This document shows positions 26,732 through 36,251 of a stretch of DNA of 64,000 nt, piece by piece (the first letter of the stretch is position 1; the number at the start of each line of letters is the position of its first letter). Source of the DNA: Pelagicoccus mobilis. GTDB taxonomy: Bacteria; Verrucomicrobiota; Verrucomicrobiia; Opitutales; Opitutaceae. The notes beneath the pieces were generated by a model. The model did no database searches, was not told the DNA's origin, and saw only the letters and a program-made list of their open reading frames with translations. The stretch is from contig NZ_JAENIL010000042.1 in the NCBI RefSeq assembly GCF_016595505.1, positions 1 through 64,000 on the forward strand, written 5' to 3'. Made by a program: the position numbers and the translations under genes.

Positions 26732-27234
26732 TCTGGTGTAATTGCTTTCCTGAGACTGGGTGGGCCGAAGGTTTGTCTGTTCTCTCCTTTTGGATTTGGG
26801 GAGAATATTTAGTTTGTTAAAAGGGAGTATGACTACGAGTAAGTGCGTAGAGGGATCGGATCAAAGATATGCGACTTGATGGTGATTTGGCCTAATTACG
26901 TTAAACGGTCGTTAATTGAACTGATCTGTTTTGACGGGTCGTCCTGGCTGGTTTTCTAACCTTTCTCGCAGGTAGATAGTGTGTAAGTAGAAGGAGGACA
27001 AAAGTATAGAGAGTTATGTGAATTCTTGTTTTATCTTTTTTGATCTCGAGAATCGTCAGGCGCGAACGTTGTCCCCTTTTTGAGGGGTCAGGCGGTTGGA
27101 TCTAAAATGGACCTCATTTTTTTCAAGGGGGCGCATATAAAACACTAAAGCAGGATAGGTATATACCCGTTTAAGGTGCTGGTTCTGAGAAGGGATGACC
27201 CTTTTTAGAACCAAAAATCCAAACGCAAAGAACC
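26732..27234. other. Divergent regulatory region between chemoreceptor and binding-protein genes
   Basis: These 503 bp separate two divergent transcription units. Seen are a weak hairpin at 27073-27087 (CCCCT/AGGGG), a GGTATATACC palindrome at 27158-27167, a TATAAA near 27137 that could be a -10 box, and the leader hairpin at 27181-27212. No gene is apparent. Confidence 0.5.
27181..27212 (+). promoter_or_regulatory. 14-bp leader hairpin before the binding-protein gene
   Basis: Arms GGTTCTGAGAAGGG and CCCTTTTTAGAACC flank an ATGA tetraloop. As RNA all 14 positions pair if two G-U wobbles are allowed. It ends 22 bp before the start codon, and no normal Shine-Dalgarno lies between, so it may stabilise the transcript or affect translation. 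Confidence 0.5.
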
Positions 27235-27996
27235 ATGAAACGACTTATTCCACTTGTATCTCTATCAATCCTAGCTTCCGCGCTCTACGCGGAAGAACTC
27301 ACCATCGTCGCCGATGACTGGTGTCCTTTTAACTGTGCTGAAGGCGCCATCGATCCAGGTTTCATGATTGAGATAGCTGCCCAATCGCTAGAAGGCGCCG
27401 GCACGCAAGTAGCCTACAGTAATATTGGCTGGGATGAGGCGATCGAGAAAACTCGAGGGGGTGCATTCAGTGCGATTGTGGGAGCTGCGAAGGGGGATGC
27501 TCCGGATTTCGTTTTTCCGACCGAGCCTCAAGGGTGGCTGAAGAACTCGTTTTATACTTTGGCAGATTCCGATTGGAGCTACACCGGGCCGGAAAGTCTG
27601 GGGAGTATCCGTTTAGGAGTGATTGAAGGCTACAGCTATGATGCGGAAGTGGATAAGTACGTGGCTGCCAATCCAGGCAAGCTCTTCGTTGCTAAGGGCA
27701 ACAAAGCTCTAGAGATGTTGATCGAAGCACTGATGAACGGTGAGATCGACGCTCTTGTAGAGGGGAGTAGCGTTTTCTCTCAATATTTTGTATCCAATGG
27801 CCTTCTTGAGCTGATGGACCAGTGTCGTGAAGCGGGAACGGCTGGGGATGGCGAGCCAATCTATGTCGCATTTTCTCCATCGAATCCAAAGAGCGCAGAT
27901 TGGGCAAAGCTCGTGAGTGAAGGAACGGCCCGACTGCGCGAGAGCGGCGAATTGGCGAAGATCCTAGCCAAGTACTATGTAGAGGATTGGAAGTAG
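27235..27996 (+). CDS. Periplasmic substrate-binding protein (family 3), sensory type
   Basis: The 253-residue product has a signal peptide (cut near residue 19, ALYA) and a two-lobed family-3 solute-binding fold ([13 protein letters not shown]..., [23 protein letters not shown]). Such domains usually bind amino acids or small organic acids. No ABC permease or ATPase gene is nearby. Instead a chemoreceptor gene follows after 25 bp and a kinase with two similar domains lies 2.3 kb further. It is therefore more likely a sensor partner than a transport protein, though this is inference. Confidence 0.85.
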   Translation: MKRLIPLVSLSILASALYAEELTIVADDWCPFNCAEGAIDPGFMIEIAAQSLEGAGTQVAYSNIGWDEAIEKTRGGAFSAIVGAAKGDAPDFVFPTEPQGWLKNSFYTLADSDWSYTGPESLGSIRLGVIEGYSYDAEVDKYVAANPGKLFVAKGNKALEMLIEALMNGEIDALVEGSSVFSQYFVSNGLLELMDQCREAGTAGDGEPIYVAFSPSNPKSADWAKLVSEGTARLRESGELAKILAKYYVEDWK

Positions 27997-28021
27997 TATT
28001 CTGTTGTTTGGAGATCAGGAT

Positions 28022-29866
28022 ATGAAACTTCGAAGCCTTAGTTTAAAGGGAAAGATCCTGCTGAGTTCTGTGGGGCTCGTATTGCTCGGAAGCGTAGCTC
28101 TTGGCTATCTTACTTTTCGAGTATCCTCGAAATCACTACGTGAGGCGATTGAGGATCAGAGTGTTCAGCAGAGTCACCATGTGGCGAATGCCTTGGATGG
28201 CTGGATCAGCGATCGGAAGATTGAGATCGAGCAGTGGAGTCAGCAGAAGGCGTATAAGTCTTCTTTGGCGGACTCGTTTGTTGGGCGAGCATCTCGTCGT
28301 AATGCCTCTGCGTTGCTATCGGGGATTGTTGAGAAATATCCGCACCTCGTGCATCTGTCGCTTATTGATGCCGAAGGGGTAGAGCTCGCCTCTTCGGCTG
28401 AGAAGGCCGGTCTCCAATACGCGAAAGCTCCTTGGATGGAGCGTTCGCTCCGCGGAGAGATCGCTGTCTCTAAGGCTTTGATAGATGGTTCGGCTGGAGG
28501 AACGGTTTATATCTCCAGTCTGGTTAGCGGCGACGATGCGTCCGGTGTGCTCGTCGCGACCGTGTCGCTCGATTACCTTTTCGATCGATTTTTGAGTGAA
28601 GTAAGGATCGGAGAGGAAGGCTTCGCTTACCTCGCTCAAAGAGAGGGTGAGGTTATCGCCCATCCCCAGAGCGGGATCGCGGGTACTTTGAATTTGTCTG
28701 ATTCGGGCTGGTGGACAGCGCTTCTTGGTGAGCAGGTCGGTTATCTTGTTTATGATGAGGAAGGGCAGGCGAATGTCGCCGCAAGCGCCAATCTACAGGA
28801 AGTGGGTTGGGTCGTTTGCGTGACTGCTGCGGAGTCGGATGTCTTCGCGGCGCTTAACTCGCTGATGCGGGTTTCGGTACTCGTGACTTTGACGATCACT
28901 TTGCTCGCTTCGGTAAGCATTTTGCTTCTGATCAATACGATCGTGCGCCCGATCCAGAGGTTTGTAAATGGTCTCGAATCGGCGACGCTTCAGGTGACGG
29001 AAGCTGCGAATCAGGTGGCAGCTACGAGTCAGCAGGTCGCTAATTGCTCATCGGAGCAAGCGGCGTCTGTCGAAGAAACATCGGCTTCGCTCGAAGAGGT
29101 CGCCAGTAAGACGAATGAGAACGCAGTGCAGGCTCAGGAGGCGCAAAGCGTTATTCGCGAAGAGGCGATTGTAAGCCTGAACGAGGTGAACAATCGGATC
29201 ATGGACTCTACTCGCGCGATCCACGAGACGACTTCGATGACTGAGGAAACGCTCAAAATCGTAAAGACGATCGACGACATCGCGTTCCAAACGAACATTC
29301 TGGCTCTCAACGCGGCGGTTGAAGCGGCGCGAGCCGGAGAGGCAGGCGCGGGATTTGCGGTTGTCGCTGATGAGGTGCGTCAGCTCGCAGGTAAGGCTGC
29401 GGTTGCGGCGAGGGATTCCGGAGATTTGATTAACCGGTCTCACACATCGGTCCGCGAGGTCGCGAGTATTACGGAAACGATCGCTGCCAAGATGGATGAG
29501 AATCTGGCGGTTTCGGATCGAATCGCCGCAAACATGGACAGCATTTCCGATGCATCGACCTCGCAGGCTGCGAGTATCCAGCAAATCAATAGCACCATGA
29601 CGACGATCGATCGCGTGACGCAGGCGAACGTCGCGAGTTCGGAGGAAAGCGCTGCCGCAGCAGAAGAGTTGAATGCTCAGGCCGAGCAAATGAGAGAATT
29701 TGTAAGGAAGATCCGTCGTTCTATCGATGGGGCGGGGATTGAAGATGCTTCGGTGATCCCTCCGGCCATACCTACGGAGACGGAGTCTTCGTTTCGGGTC
29801 GCTGATGTTCCAGTCGAGAGCTCTCCCTTCCCACAACGAATGGAAGAGTCGCTTTTCAAGAACTAG
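28022..29866 (+). CDS. Methyl-accepting chemotaxis protein with dCache sensor
   Basis: The 614-residue receptor has membrane segments at about 10-32 and 283-306. Between them is a ~250-residue periplasmic domain with a dCache-like pattern ([38 protein letters not shown]). The cytoplasmic signalling hairpin [20 protein letters not shown] is intact. The ATG at 28022 is preceded by GGAG with 8-bp spacing and is preferred to a TTG at 28004. It follows the binding-protein gene by 25 bp and is surely cotranscribed. The end R-M-E-E-S-L-F-K-N resembles that of the heme-type receptor. Confidence 0.93.
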   Translation: MKLRSLSLKGKILLSSVGLVLLGSVALGYLTFRVSSKSLREAIEDQSVQQSHHVANALDGWISDRKIEIEQWSQQKAYKSSLADSFVGRASRRNASALLSGIVEKYPHLVHLSLIDAEGVELASSAEKAGLQYAKAPWMERSLRGEIAVSKALIDGSAGGTVYISSLVSGDDASGVLVATVSLDYLFDRFLSEVRIGEEGFAYLAQREGEVIAHPQSGIAGTLNLSDSGWWTALLGEQVGYLVYDEEGQANVAASANLQEVGWVVCVTAAESDVFAALNSLMRVSVLVTLTITLLASVSILLLINTIVRPIQRFVNGLESATLQVTEAANQVAATSQQVANCSSEQAASVEETSASLEEVASKTNENAVQAQEAQSVIREEAIVSLNEVNNRIMDSTRAIHETTSMTEETLKIVKTIDDIAFQTNILALNAAVEAARAGEAGAGFAVVADEVRQLAGKAAVAARDSGDLINRSHTSVREVASITETIAAKMDENLAVSDRIAANMDSISDASTSQAASIQQINSTMTTIDRVTQANVASSEESAAAAEELNAQAEQMREFVRKIRRSIDGAGIEDASVIPPAIPTETESSFRVADVPVESSPFPQRMEESLFKN

Positions 29867-30269
29867 GAGGGGCGGAGTGGGTACGGTTCTGGCAGTATTA
29901 TTTGACTGACCGGACTCTCGCTCGTCGATTTTTTTTGGTACAAGGTAGTTAAGGGCCCAGCGCGAGATGCGTTGGGCCACAACCTTTTTGTGTCACTCTG
30001 TGGCGGTGAAGTCTGGATACGATAGCGATGTCTGGAAGGGTATCTGAAATTGGAATACAGAAAACCTGATGTCGGCATAAAGCTGAACCCTGATTCCTCT
30101 ATGGAAAACAGGAGGCGTTCTTTCCTTCAGAACTCAGGTTTCGCGAGGAACGGGTTCTGATAAACTATTAGCTGCATTTATTCGCATTATCCTTTTATGA
30201 GCATATGGTTGCGGAAATATAGAGAATATGGGGCGGGGATTTTGAGTAAGTTGATGGTTTTCGGAAGGA
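29867..30269. other. Intergenic region between chemoreceptor and hybrid kinase
   Basis: This stretch of about 400 bp holds the terminator at 29954-29989 and, further on, an AT-rich zone near 30165-30240 that probably carries the kinase promoter. No gene or repeat is evident beyond that. Confidence 0.4.
29954..29989 (+). terminator. Intrinsic terminator after the dCache chemoreceptor gene
   Basis: A stem of GGCCCAGCGC and GCGTTGGGCC (one G-T wobble) with a GAGAT loop is followed by AACCTTTTTG. Outer AAGGT and ACCTT arms can extend it. It lies 88 bp after the stop. Confidence 0.75.
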
Positions 30270-33200
30270 ATGAGACATAGAAGAAGAGTCGGAGTGATCG
30301 TTTTATGGCTTTTGTGCCAGTTCGCGGGCGGGCGGCTAGGTTTGGCTTCTGAAGTAGTTCAAGATGGAAGGCTTGCGCTTTCGGAGGAGGAAAAGGCCTG
30401 GATCGCGGAGAATCCGGTGATTCGTGTCGCTCCTGATCCTGACTATCCGCCTTTGGAGTTTTTCGATGAGGCTGGCGAATACCAAGGGATCGTAGCGGAG
30501 TATATGAGTTTGATGGCCGAACGCTTGGGGTTGCGGCTTGAGGTGGTTCGTACCGAGAATTTTGATGCGGTAATTGAGGCGGTCCGCAACGGAACGGCGG
30601 ATGTGATTGGGACTAATACTCCGAGCGAAGAAACTCTAAAGGAGTTCATTTCGGTTGATGATCAGTACATGTATTTTCCCGACGTTCTGGTGACTCACGA
30701 TGAGACTCCAAAAGACGTGCGTTTGGGTGACTCTGTGGTGAATCGGGTTTTGGTGGTGGCGGGTTGGTCTGATGTTGCTGCTTACTTGCAGGAGCACTTC
30801 CCGCATATCGAAATCGTTTATACCGAAAGCACGGAAGATGGGCTGCTTCAGCTCTCTTTGCGAGAGTACGACTACCTTGTATCCACTTTGCCCACCGTAT
30901 CGTATTTGGTGAGAAAGCGGGGGATCTCGGGATTACGCATCGCTTCCTATATCGAGGAGCTTTCGATGCAGGACACATTGATGGTCCGCAAGGATGAGGT
31001 GGAATTGCGGGATCTGTTGGAGAAGGCCTTCAAGAGTATTTCGAAGCAGCAGCGCCAGGAGATCATTGACCGCTGGGTTCTCGACCTCCCTCAGGAAAGA
31101 GCGGTTCCTGATCTTGCTCTATTTCCGGAGGAGAAGGTTTGGCTGGAGGAACACCCCGTGATTCGGGTGGCTGCGAGTTCCGATTGGGGCCCTTTGGATT
31201 TTCTTGAGAAAGAGGGAAGCTACCGCGGCTTTTCGGTGGATCTGTTGAAGAGGATCGCTTCGCAATTGGGTGTACGAATCGAGTATGTGGAGGAGAGCTG
31301 GAATAAGCCGATTGCCCAACTTGATGCAGGCGATCTGGACATCCTGCCGAGTGTTGCGAGAACCTCGGAGCGATTGGATGCTTGGCTTTTCACGGATGCT
31401 TTGGTGGACCTGCCGACTGGTGTCTTTGCGAAGCAGGATGTGGCTTACCTTTCCGATTTGAGCGCTTTGAATTCTAAGACGGTCGCTGTAATTGATGGGG
31501 ATGCGATCCATGAATATTTGGCGGCGGGGTATCCGGACTTGGATTTGATGCTCGTCGAGAGCGCATCTGAAGGACTGCGTTCTGTGATGGAGGACCGGTC
31601 GTTTGCGTACGTGGGGAACACGATCACGACAGGTCACGTTCTGGGGCAGATGGGTTATTTGCAGATCCGGATGGTGGGGCAGGTGCCCTTTAAATACGAA
31701 CTGAGGTTTGCGGTGCGGGATGATTGGCCCTTGTTCAGGAGTGTTCTGCAAAGAGCGCTCGACGACATCCCGGAGGCTGAGCTCAATGCCATCTATAATC
31801 AGTGGGCGCCGCTGATACGTGAGAAGCCTGCCGACTATCGCCTGCTTTGGCAAATGCTGGGAGTGGCGGCTTTGGCGTTTGTCGCGATCGGCTACTGGAA
31901 CCGTCGGCTTAGCAAGGCGAAGAAGCTCGCGATGGAAGCGGAAGCTGAGCTACAGCGTGCTAACGAGGCCGCTGAAGCGGCGAATCAAGCCTTGTTTGAG
32001 AGCAAGCAGCAGCTCAGCACCATGGTGGACAATGTTCCTGGGGTGGTATACCGCTGTCTCGCGCATCATCCGTGGAGCATGTTGTTTATCAGCGACGAAG
32101 TCCAAACGCTTACTGGCTACGCGGCGGACGACTTCAGAGGAGGCGAGGAGGCTGCTCTGACGTTTGGGGATTTGATTCACCCGGACGATGTTGAACCGAT
32201 TGCTCTATCGGTTTCTCAAGCGATTGAATTAGATGGGCAGTTTGCTGCGGAGTATAGAATTTACGATAGCCAGAAGCGTGTTCTCTGGGTGTTCGACAAG
32301 GGGAAGGCGACGTTCGACAAGGATGGGCGGCTCTTGTATCTTGACGGAGCGATCTTCGATATCACGGCTCGCAAGGAGACGGAGGAGGCGCTTGCGTCGG
32401 CCAAGCTGACGGCTGAGACGGCGAATAGGGCTAAAAGCTCCTTCTTGGCGAACATGAGTCACGAGATCCGAACACCGATGAACGCGATCCTTGGCCATTC
32501 GCAGATCATGCGTCGCGACGAAACGCTAACGGATCGGCAAATGGATAGCGTAAAATCCATCAATCGAAGCGGGGAGCATTTGTTGACTTTGATCAACGAC
32601 ATCTTGGACATGTCCAAGATCGAGGCGGGCAAGATAACGCTGATGCCTGTTTCCTTTAGTTTGGGGAAGCTATTGAGGGAGGCTTACGATTTGTTCCGTT
32701 CTCGCGTGGAAGAAAAGGGGGTGGGCTTTGAACTGGAGCTAGAGGAGGGACTGCCGGATTTGATCGAGGCCGATGGAATGCGTGTACGTCAAGTGGTGCT
32801 CAATCTCCTGAGCAACGCGGTTAAGTTCACCGACCGTGGGCATATTTTGCTTCGCGCTCGGTGCGAAGGGGATTTGATTGTAGTGGAAATTGTGGATACG
32901 GGTTGTGGTGTTGCCGAGGAAAGCAAAGACGCTATTTTCGAGGCGTTCGAGCAAGCGGACAAAGGAGTGAGGGCGCAAGGCGGTACCGGTTTGGGCTTGG
33001 CGATCAGTCGAAGTATGGCTCGTCTTATGGGGGGAGATATTGCTGTTGAGAGTTCGCTGGGAAAAGGCTCTACCTTTGTATTCAGTTTTTCATGGAAAGT
33101 TGGGAGCGAGGAGGCGTTCGAGAGGGCTGAAGCGACGCGTACTGTTTTAAACCTCAAATCTGGACAACCCGAAGTTCGAATCCTGATCGTGGACGACAAG

Positions 33201-33788
33201 CAGGATAATCGTGACGTTGCTCGACTGATACTCGAATCGCGTGGGTTCGTTTTGCACGAGGCGGAGAATGGGGAGGAAGCCATCCGGATCGCGCGGCAAT
33301 GGAAACCGTCCTTGATCTTGATGGACGTTTTTATGCCGGTTCTGGGCGGGATCGAGGCATCTGTGGCAATCAAAGGCAGTGACTGGGGTAGGGAGATGAA
33401 AATTATCGTTGTGAGCGCGAGCGCCCTTGAAGAGGAGCGCGATCGAGTTTTGCGCAAAGGAGTGGATGCGTTCATATCCAAACCGTACAAGGAATACGTT
33501 CTCTTGGAGGAAATCGCTCGCTTGCTCGAGATCGAGTACGACTACAAGGTGGAAGCTGGAGAGGGGCTTGAATCGCCGATCAAGGCAGGGGAACCTGGGC
33601 GGATCGAAGAGCTTCCAGACGCTTTAAGAAGGCAGATTGAGGACGCAGCTATATTGGGGGCGGTAGACCGCTTGCATGAGCTTAGCGAAGAGGTGCGAGC
33701 CATCGATCCGGATCTTGCTGAATGGCTGAAGCGGAAACTCGATCGTTTCGATCTCGGAAGCATTGGTACCGCCTTTGTCTCAAGCTAA
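30270..33788 (+). CDS. BvgS-like hybrid sensor histidine kinase
   Basis: The 1,172-residue protein starts with a signal-like segment and two tandem family-3 binding domains (about 35-270 and 285-515; each opens with a similar [14 protein letters not shown]-type sequence). A membrane segment near 527-545, a coiled coil, a PAS domain (~580-700), HisKA with His731 in [10 protein letters not shown], an ATPase domain (~840-955) and a receiver with Asp1019 (LILMDVFMP) follow. The last ~70 residues form the helical tail common after such receivers. BvgS/EvgS kinases sense small ligands through the same Venus-flytrap pair. No cognate free regulator with a DNA-binding domain is adjacent. GGAAGGA just before the ATG supports the start. 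Confidence 0.92.
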   Translation: MRHRRRVGVIVLWLLCQFAGGRLGLASEVVQDGRLALSEEEKAWIAENPVIRVAPDPDYPPLEFFDEAGEYQGIVAEYMSLMAERLGLRLEVVRTENFDAVIEAVRNGTADVIGTNTPSEETLKEFISVDDQYMYFPDVLVTHDETPKDVRLGDSVVNRVLVVAGWSDVAAYLQEHFPHIEIVYTESTEDGLLQLSLREYDYLVSTLPTVSYLVRKRGISGLRIASYIEELSMQDTLMVRKDEVELRDLLEKAFKSISKQQRQEIIDRWVLDLPQERAVPDLALFPEEKVWLEEHPVIRVAASSDWGPLDFLEKEGSYRGFSVDLLKRIASQLGVRIEYVEESWNKPIAQLDAGDLDILPSVARTSERLDAWLFTDALVDLPTGVFAKQDVAYLSDLSALNSKTVAVIDGDAIHEYLAAGYPDLDLMLVESASEGLRSVMEDRSFAYVGNTITTGHVLGQMGYLQIRMVGQVPFKYELRFAVRDDWPLFRSVLQRALDDIPEAELNAIYNQWAPLIREKPADYRLLWQMLGVAALAFVAIGYWNRRLSKAKKLAMEAEAELQRANEAAEAANQALFESKQQLSTMVDNVPGVVYRCLAHHPWSMLFISDEVQTLTGYAADDFRGGEEAALTFGDLIHPDDVEPIALSVSQAIELDGQFAAEYRIYDSQKRVLWVFDKGKATFDKDGRLLYLDGAIFDITARKETEEALASAKLTAETANRAKSSFLANMSHEIRTPMNAILGHSQIMRRDETLTDRQMDSVKSINRSGEHLLTLINDILDMSKIEAGKITLMPVSFSLGKLLREAYDLFRSRVEEKGVGFELELEEGLPDLIEADGMRVRQVVLNLLSNAVKFTDRGHILLRARCEGDLIVVEIVDTGCGVAEESKDAIFEAFEQADKGVRAQGGTGLGLAISRSMARLMGGDIAVESSLGKGSTFVFSFSWKVGSEEAFERAEATRTVLNLKSGQPEVRILIVDDKQDNRDVARLILESRGFVLHEAENGEEAIRIARQWKPSLILMDVFMPVLGGIEASVAIKGSDWGREMKIIVVSASALEEERDRVLRKGVDAFISKPYKEYVLLEEIARLLEIEYDYKVEAGEGLESPIKAGEPGRIEELPDALRRQIEDAAILGAVDRLHELSEEVRAIDPDLAEWLKRKLDRFDLGSIGTAFVSS

Positions 33789-33809
33789 GCGGACTGGATG
33801 CGAGTGGTA

Positions 33810-34949
33810 TTAGCCGTTTGCGGTTTTGATTTCTAGGATGAGCGAGAAAGGCTCGGTGTTTGTGAAATAGACCTTGCCGTCGAGCGAGGATACTACTTTG
33901 GCGGCGACAATGGGATCGATGCCTAGCTTTTCAGCTGGTGTACTTTGTCGAACGATCGATTCGATTTCAAAGAAGTCGTGCAGCTCGGCTTCATTTGAAA
34001 AGAGCTGAGACAATTCAAATGTAGTGATGACTCGGTTCTCTTCAGCTCTGTGCTGAACCTTCACGGAAGGTTCTTTAGCTACGAGAATGGATACGCGTAT
34101 GAAGGTGGCGATCGCCTGAGTGAGCAGATCGGGGCAGCAGTCCACCTCTATGCTCTCCGGAAAATCGGGGGGCGAGTCGCTTAGCGAGGCGCGATTATCC
34201 GGCTCAATGAGTTTAAGGGCTCCGTCCCAAAGAGATCGATACGAGGTCAATTGGTAGGACTCGATGCTTTGCTCCGTTTCGACCCTAGACAGGGTGCCAA
34301 CTTGGTCGACCAAGCGTTCGATTCTGCGTCTCGATTTGTGATAAGCGTTCTCGAGACTGCTGTCCTCGTTGTTCATGAGCAGCAGTTCGGAAATGCCGAG
34401 AACCCCGTTTAGCGGGGTCCTGAGCTCGTGGGAGATCATGCCGAGGAAGTCGCTTTTCAGCTTGTCCAGGCTTTGCAGCTTTCGGTTGGCTTCGCGTAGC
34501 TGGACCGTGCGCTCGTCCACTAGACTTTGGAGGTGTTGGTTGTATTTCTGCACCTCGATTTGAAGATTTCGGATCTTGAGATGGGTTTCGATCCGAGCTT
34601 CGACCTCTTCGATTTTGAAGGGTTTGGTGATGTAGTCCGCTCCTCCGGTCTTGAGCGCGTTTACTACGTCTAGTGTTTCGTCCAACGCGCTGATGAAGAT
34701 GACGGGAATCTCTTTGAGCTCGGTGTCCTTTTTGAGGCGGCGGCACACTTCCAATCCGTCGATTTCCGGCATGTTTATGTCCAGAAGAATGAGATCAGGA
34801 CTTTTGGTCCGTGCGGATTGGATACCTAGAGCTCCGTTCAGAGCCGTCCGAACCTCATAGCCTTTGCTGGACAAGAACCCGTGGAGCAATTTTAGATTCT
34901 CCGGGGAGTCGTCTATGATGAGTATTTCAGTTTTAGCCGGGCGGCTCAT
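33810..34949 (-). CDS. Receiver-histidine kinase protein with decayed ATPase domain
   Basis: The 379-residue cytoplasmic protein has an N-terminal receiver (Asp57 in LILLDINMP, Lys109 in ITKPF), a coiled coil and a HisKA domain with His174 in SHELRTPLNG. The C-terminal ~130 residues occupy the place of the ATPase domain, but the usual N-box Asn and the GLGL glycine box are not recognisable: IATFIRVSILVA and EKLGIDPIVAAKVVSSLDG stand where they should be. It probably cannot use ATP and may act as a phosphorelay or dimerisation partner. It is convergent with the hybrid kinase, 21 bp away, suggesting a functional pair. Confidence 0.8.
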   Translation of the reverse strand: MSRPAKTEILIIDDSPENLKLLHGFLSSKGYEVRTALNGALGIQSARTKSPDLILLDINMPEIDGLEVCRRLKKDTELKEIPVIFISALDETLDVVNALKTGGADYITKPFKIEEVEARIETHLKIRNLQIEVQKYNQHLQSLVDERTVQLREANRKLQSLDKLKSDFLGMISHELRTPLNGVLGISELLLMNNEDSSLENAYHKSRRRIERLVDQVGTLSRVETEQSIESYQLTSYRSLWDGALKLIEPDNRASLSDSPPDFPESIEVDCCPDLLTQAIATFIRVSILVAKEPSVKVQHRAEENRVITTFELSQLFSNEAELHDFFEIESIVRQSTPAEKLGIDPIVAAKVVSSLDGKVYFTNTEPFSLILEIKTANG

Positions 34950-35154
34950 TGAATTAATAGTGTGTATTTTCGTTTAGGGTACGACCTGGTGTTTAACTAG
35001 GTTAAGCGACCCGGTCGTTTGATCTTTAATCCTTAAATCTCTCGATACGGTGTTATACATAACTTGTGAAAATTTGCAAAGGCTAGGGGGATGGAGTTGT
35101 TTTGCGTTGTTTAAGAGTCGTTCCGTGTTGCTTGGTTTTGTCTAGATACAAGAA

Positions 35155-35181
35155 GACCGAAGGCTATAGGCACCTTCGGTC
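35155..35181 (-). terminator. Hairpin terminator after the U32-like gene
   Basis: A 9-bp stem GACCGAAGG/CCTTCGGTC with a 9-base loop lies 54 bp beyond the U32-like stop, and in that direction is followed by TTCTTGT. The rest of the 34950-35234 gap shows nothing else clear. Confidence 0.65.
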
Positions 35182-35234
35182 GAAATGAAGCGAGTCCGTT
35201 GCTCGAACTAAGAGCTTGTTATCAATGGTTGAGC

Positions 35235-36137
35235 TTAGGCAACTTCAGGAACTCCTAGGTCGCTCGCTGACGTTCCAGGAACGGACATGACCGCTTCTGG
35301 GGCTTGGCGTTGGATGAGATCGTAGACGAGCTTGGAGCGGCGGACGCGCTCGAGGGTGAGATTGTGGGCGAGGGATTCGATGTGCTTCCCGCAAGGGTAG
35401 ATGTCAGGAGAGTTCCTAAGGCCTAGCTTGATGTAGAGTGGCGAGGCGTACTTGATCATGTCCGGTGTTTCGTGGTGGCGTACAAATCCACCAAGGCCGT
35501 CAGGAGATTCCACATACATGTCGATGGGAGCAGAGGTGACGGAGCGGATGGCGCTGAGCTGTGGGAGCGTCAGGTCTGTCGCCACGTTTATGGTGTCTGA
35601 ACCGAGGCGTTCGAGGATCTTGCAGCTGGCTGGGTTGGCTGGAGCGATGACTGCCGATGATTTTATGATTAGGTTCTTGGGGAGCTCGCCGGAGTTGCGG
35701 AGGTCGCTGACCATCTCGATAAGGCCGATGTCGGCGAGTAGGAAGCTGCGAATGCCTAGATCACAGGCGCGTTTGACTTCGTCGATTGAGTAACGGAGCT
35801 GATCCGCTCCTCTTACTTGCCATTGGATGAACTTGCCAGCGGGCGCGTTCCACATGCCGCCGACGTCGAAGCCGGCGCGAGGCATTGTGAAAAGACAGAC
35901 TTCGATGCCGCGATCCGCTCCGATGTGAGAGTATTCGCGGATTTGGTCATCGCTCAGCATCTGAATGCCGGAGCCTTGACTGACGCGGTGGACGGGGCAG
36001 CCGATACGGTCCGCTTCATCGATAGCGATTTTGAATGCTTCGGGAGATTCAGTACTCGGAATCTCGATACGGTATTGGGCTCCGTCAGCGAAGCGTTTTT
36101 CGGATGTAGTGAGGGTGTCGGACGTTGGGATAGACAT
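35235..36137 (-). CDS. U32-like TIM-barrel protein
   Basis: The 300-residue cytoplasmic protein has a TIM-barrel-like alternation and matches the general pattern of peptidase-U32-type proteins (CLFTMPRAGFDVG, CDLGIRSFLLADIGLIEMV, KSSAVIAPANPASCKILERLG). U32 members include collagenase-like proteases and RNA- or quinone-modifying partners, so peptidase activity should not be assumed. A C-terminal IYPCGKH segment has the sole obvious Cys candidate for cofactor or metal binding. No signal peptide is present. It lies upstream of the GH43 gene on the same strand and may join the polysaccharide operon. Its 5' leader holds an AGTGTGGAG-type repeat found also in a sulfatase gene. Confidence 0.5.
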   Translation of the reverse strand: MSIPTSDTLTTSEKRFADGAQYRIEIPSTESPEAFKIAIDEADRIGCPVHRVSQGSGIQMLSDDQIREYSHIGADRGIEVCLFTMPRAGFDVGGMWNAPAGKFIQWQVRGADQLRYSIDEVKRACDLGIRSFLLADIGLIEMVSDLRNSGELPKNLIIKSSAVIAPANPASCKILERLGSDTINVATDLTLPQLSAIRSVTSAPIDMYVESPDGLGGFVRHHETPDMIKYASPLYIKLGLRNSPDIYPCGKHIESLAHNLTLERVRRSKLVYDLIQRQAPEAVMSVPGTSASDLGVPEVA

Positions 36138-36142
36138 TGGGA

Positions 36143-36160
36143 AGTGTGGAGTTGTGAGTG
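36143..36160 (-). repeat. Leader copy of an 18-bp motif shared with a sulfatase gene
   Basis: AGTGTGGAGTTGTGAGTG in the noncoding leader of the U32-like gene differs by one base from 48484-48501, which encodes part of a sulfatase signal peptide. Confidence 0.55.
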
Positions 36161-36177
36161 TGGAGTGTGTTGTTAAT

Positions 36178-36204
36178 TGGCCGCTGGGGACAGCGGCCGC
36201 TACC
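36178..36204 (-). repeat. 3' palindromic element, copy 3
   Basis: 8-bp arms GGCCGCTG/CAGCGGCC enclose a GGGA loop and are followed by GCTACC on the + strand. It lies between the GH43 stop and the U32-like gene and is the same sequence as copy 6. Confidence 0.85.
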
Positions 36205-36228
36205 TAATTGGGCTGTGCGGGGTGTGAC

Positions 36229-36251
36229 GCGGGCTGAAGCACCGCGCTACC
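36229..36251 (-). repeat. 3' palindromic element, copy 4, holding the GH43 stop codon
   Basis: Stem GCGG/CCGC around GCTGAAGC, followed by GCTACC on the + strand. The TAG stop of the GH43 gene (36247-36249) is read from the GCTACC end, so the gene terminates inside the element. Confidence 0.85.

Noticed and set aside
28004-28021. TTG start adding six residues to the dCache chemoreceptor
   Set aside because: The ATG at 28022 has GGAG at proper spacing and starts the normal N-terminal [11 protein letters not shown] segment.
29048-29980. 310-codon open frame opposite the dCache chemoreceptor
   Set aside because: It is antisense to the conserved signalling domain and Arg-rich; the codon pattern of the real gene explains it.
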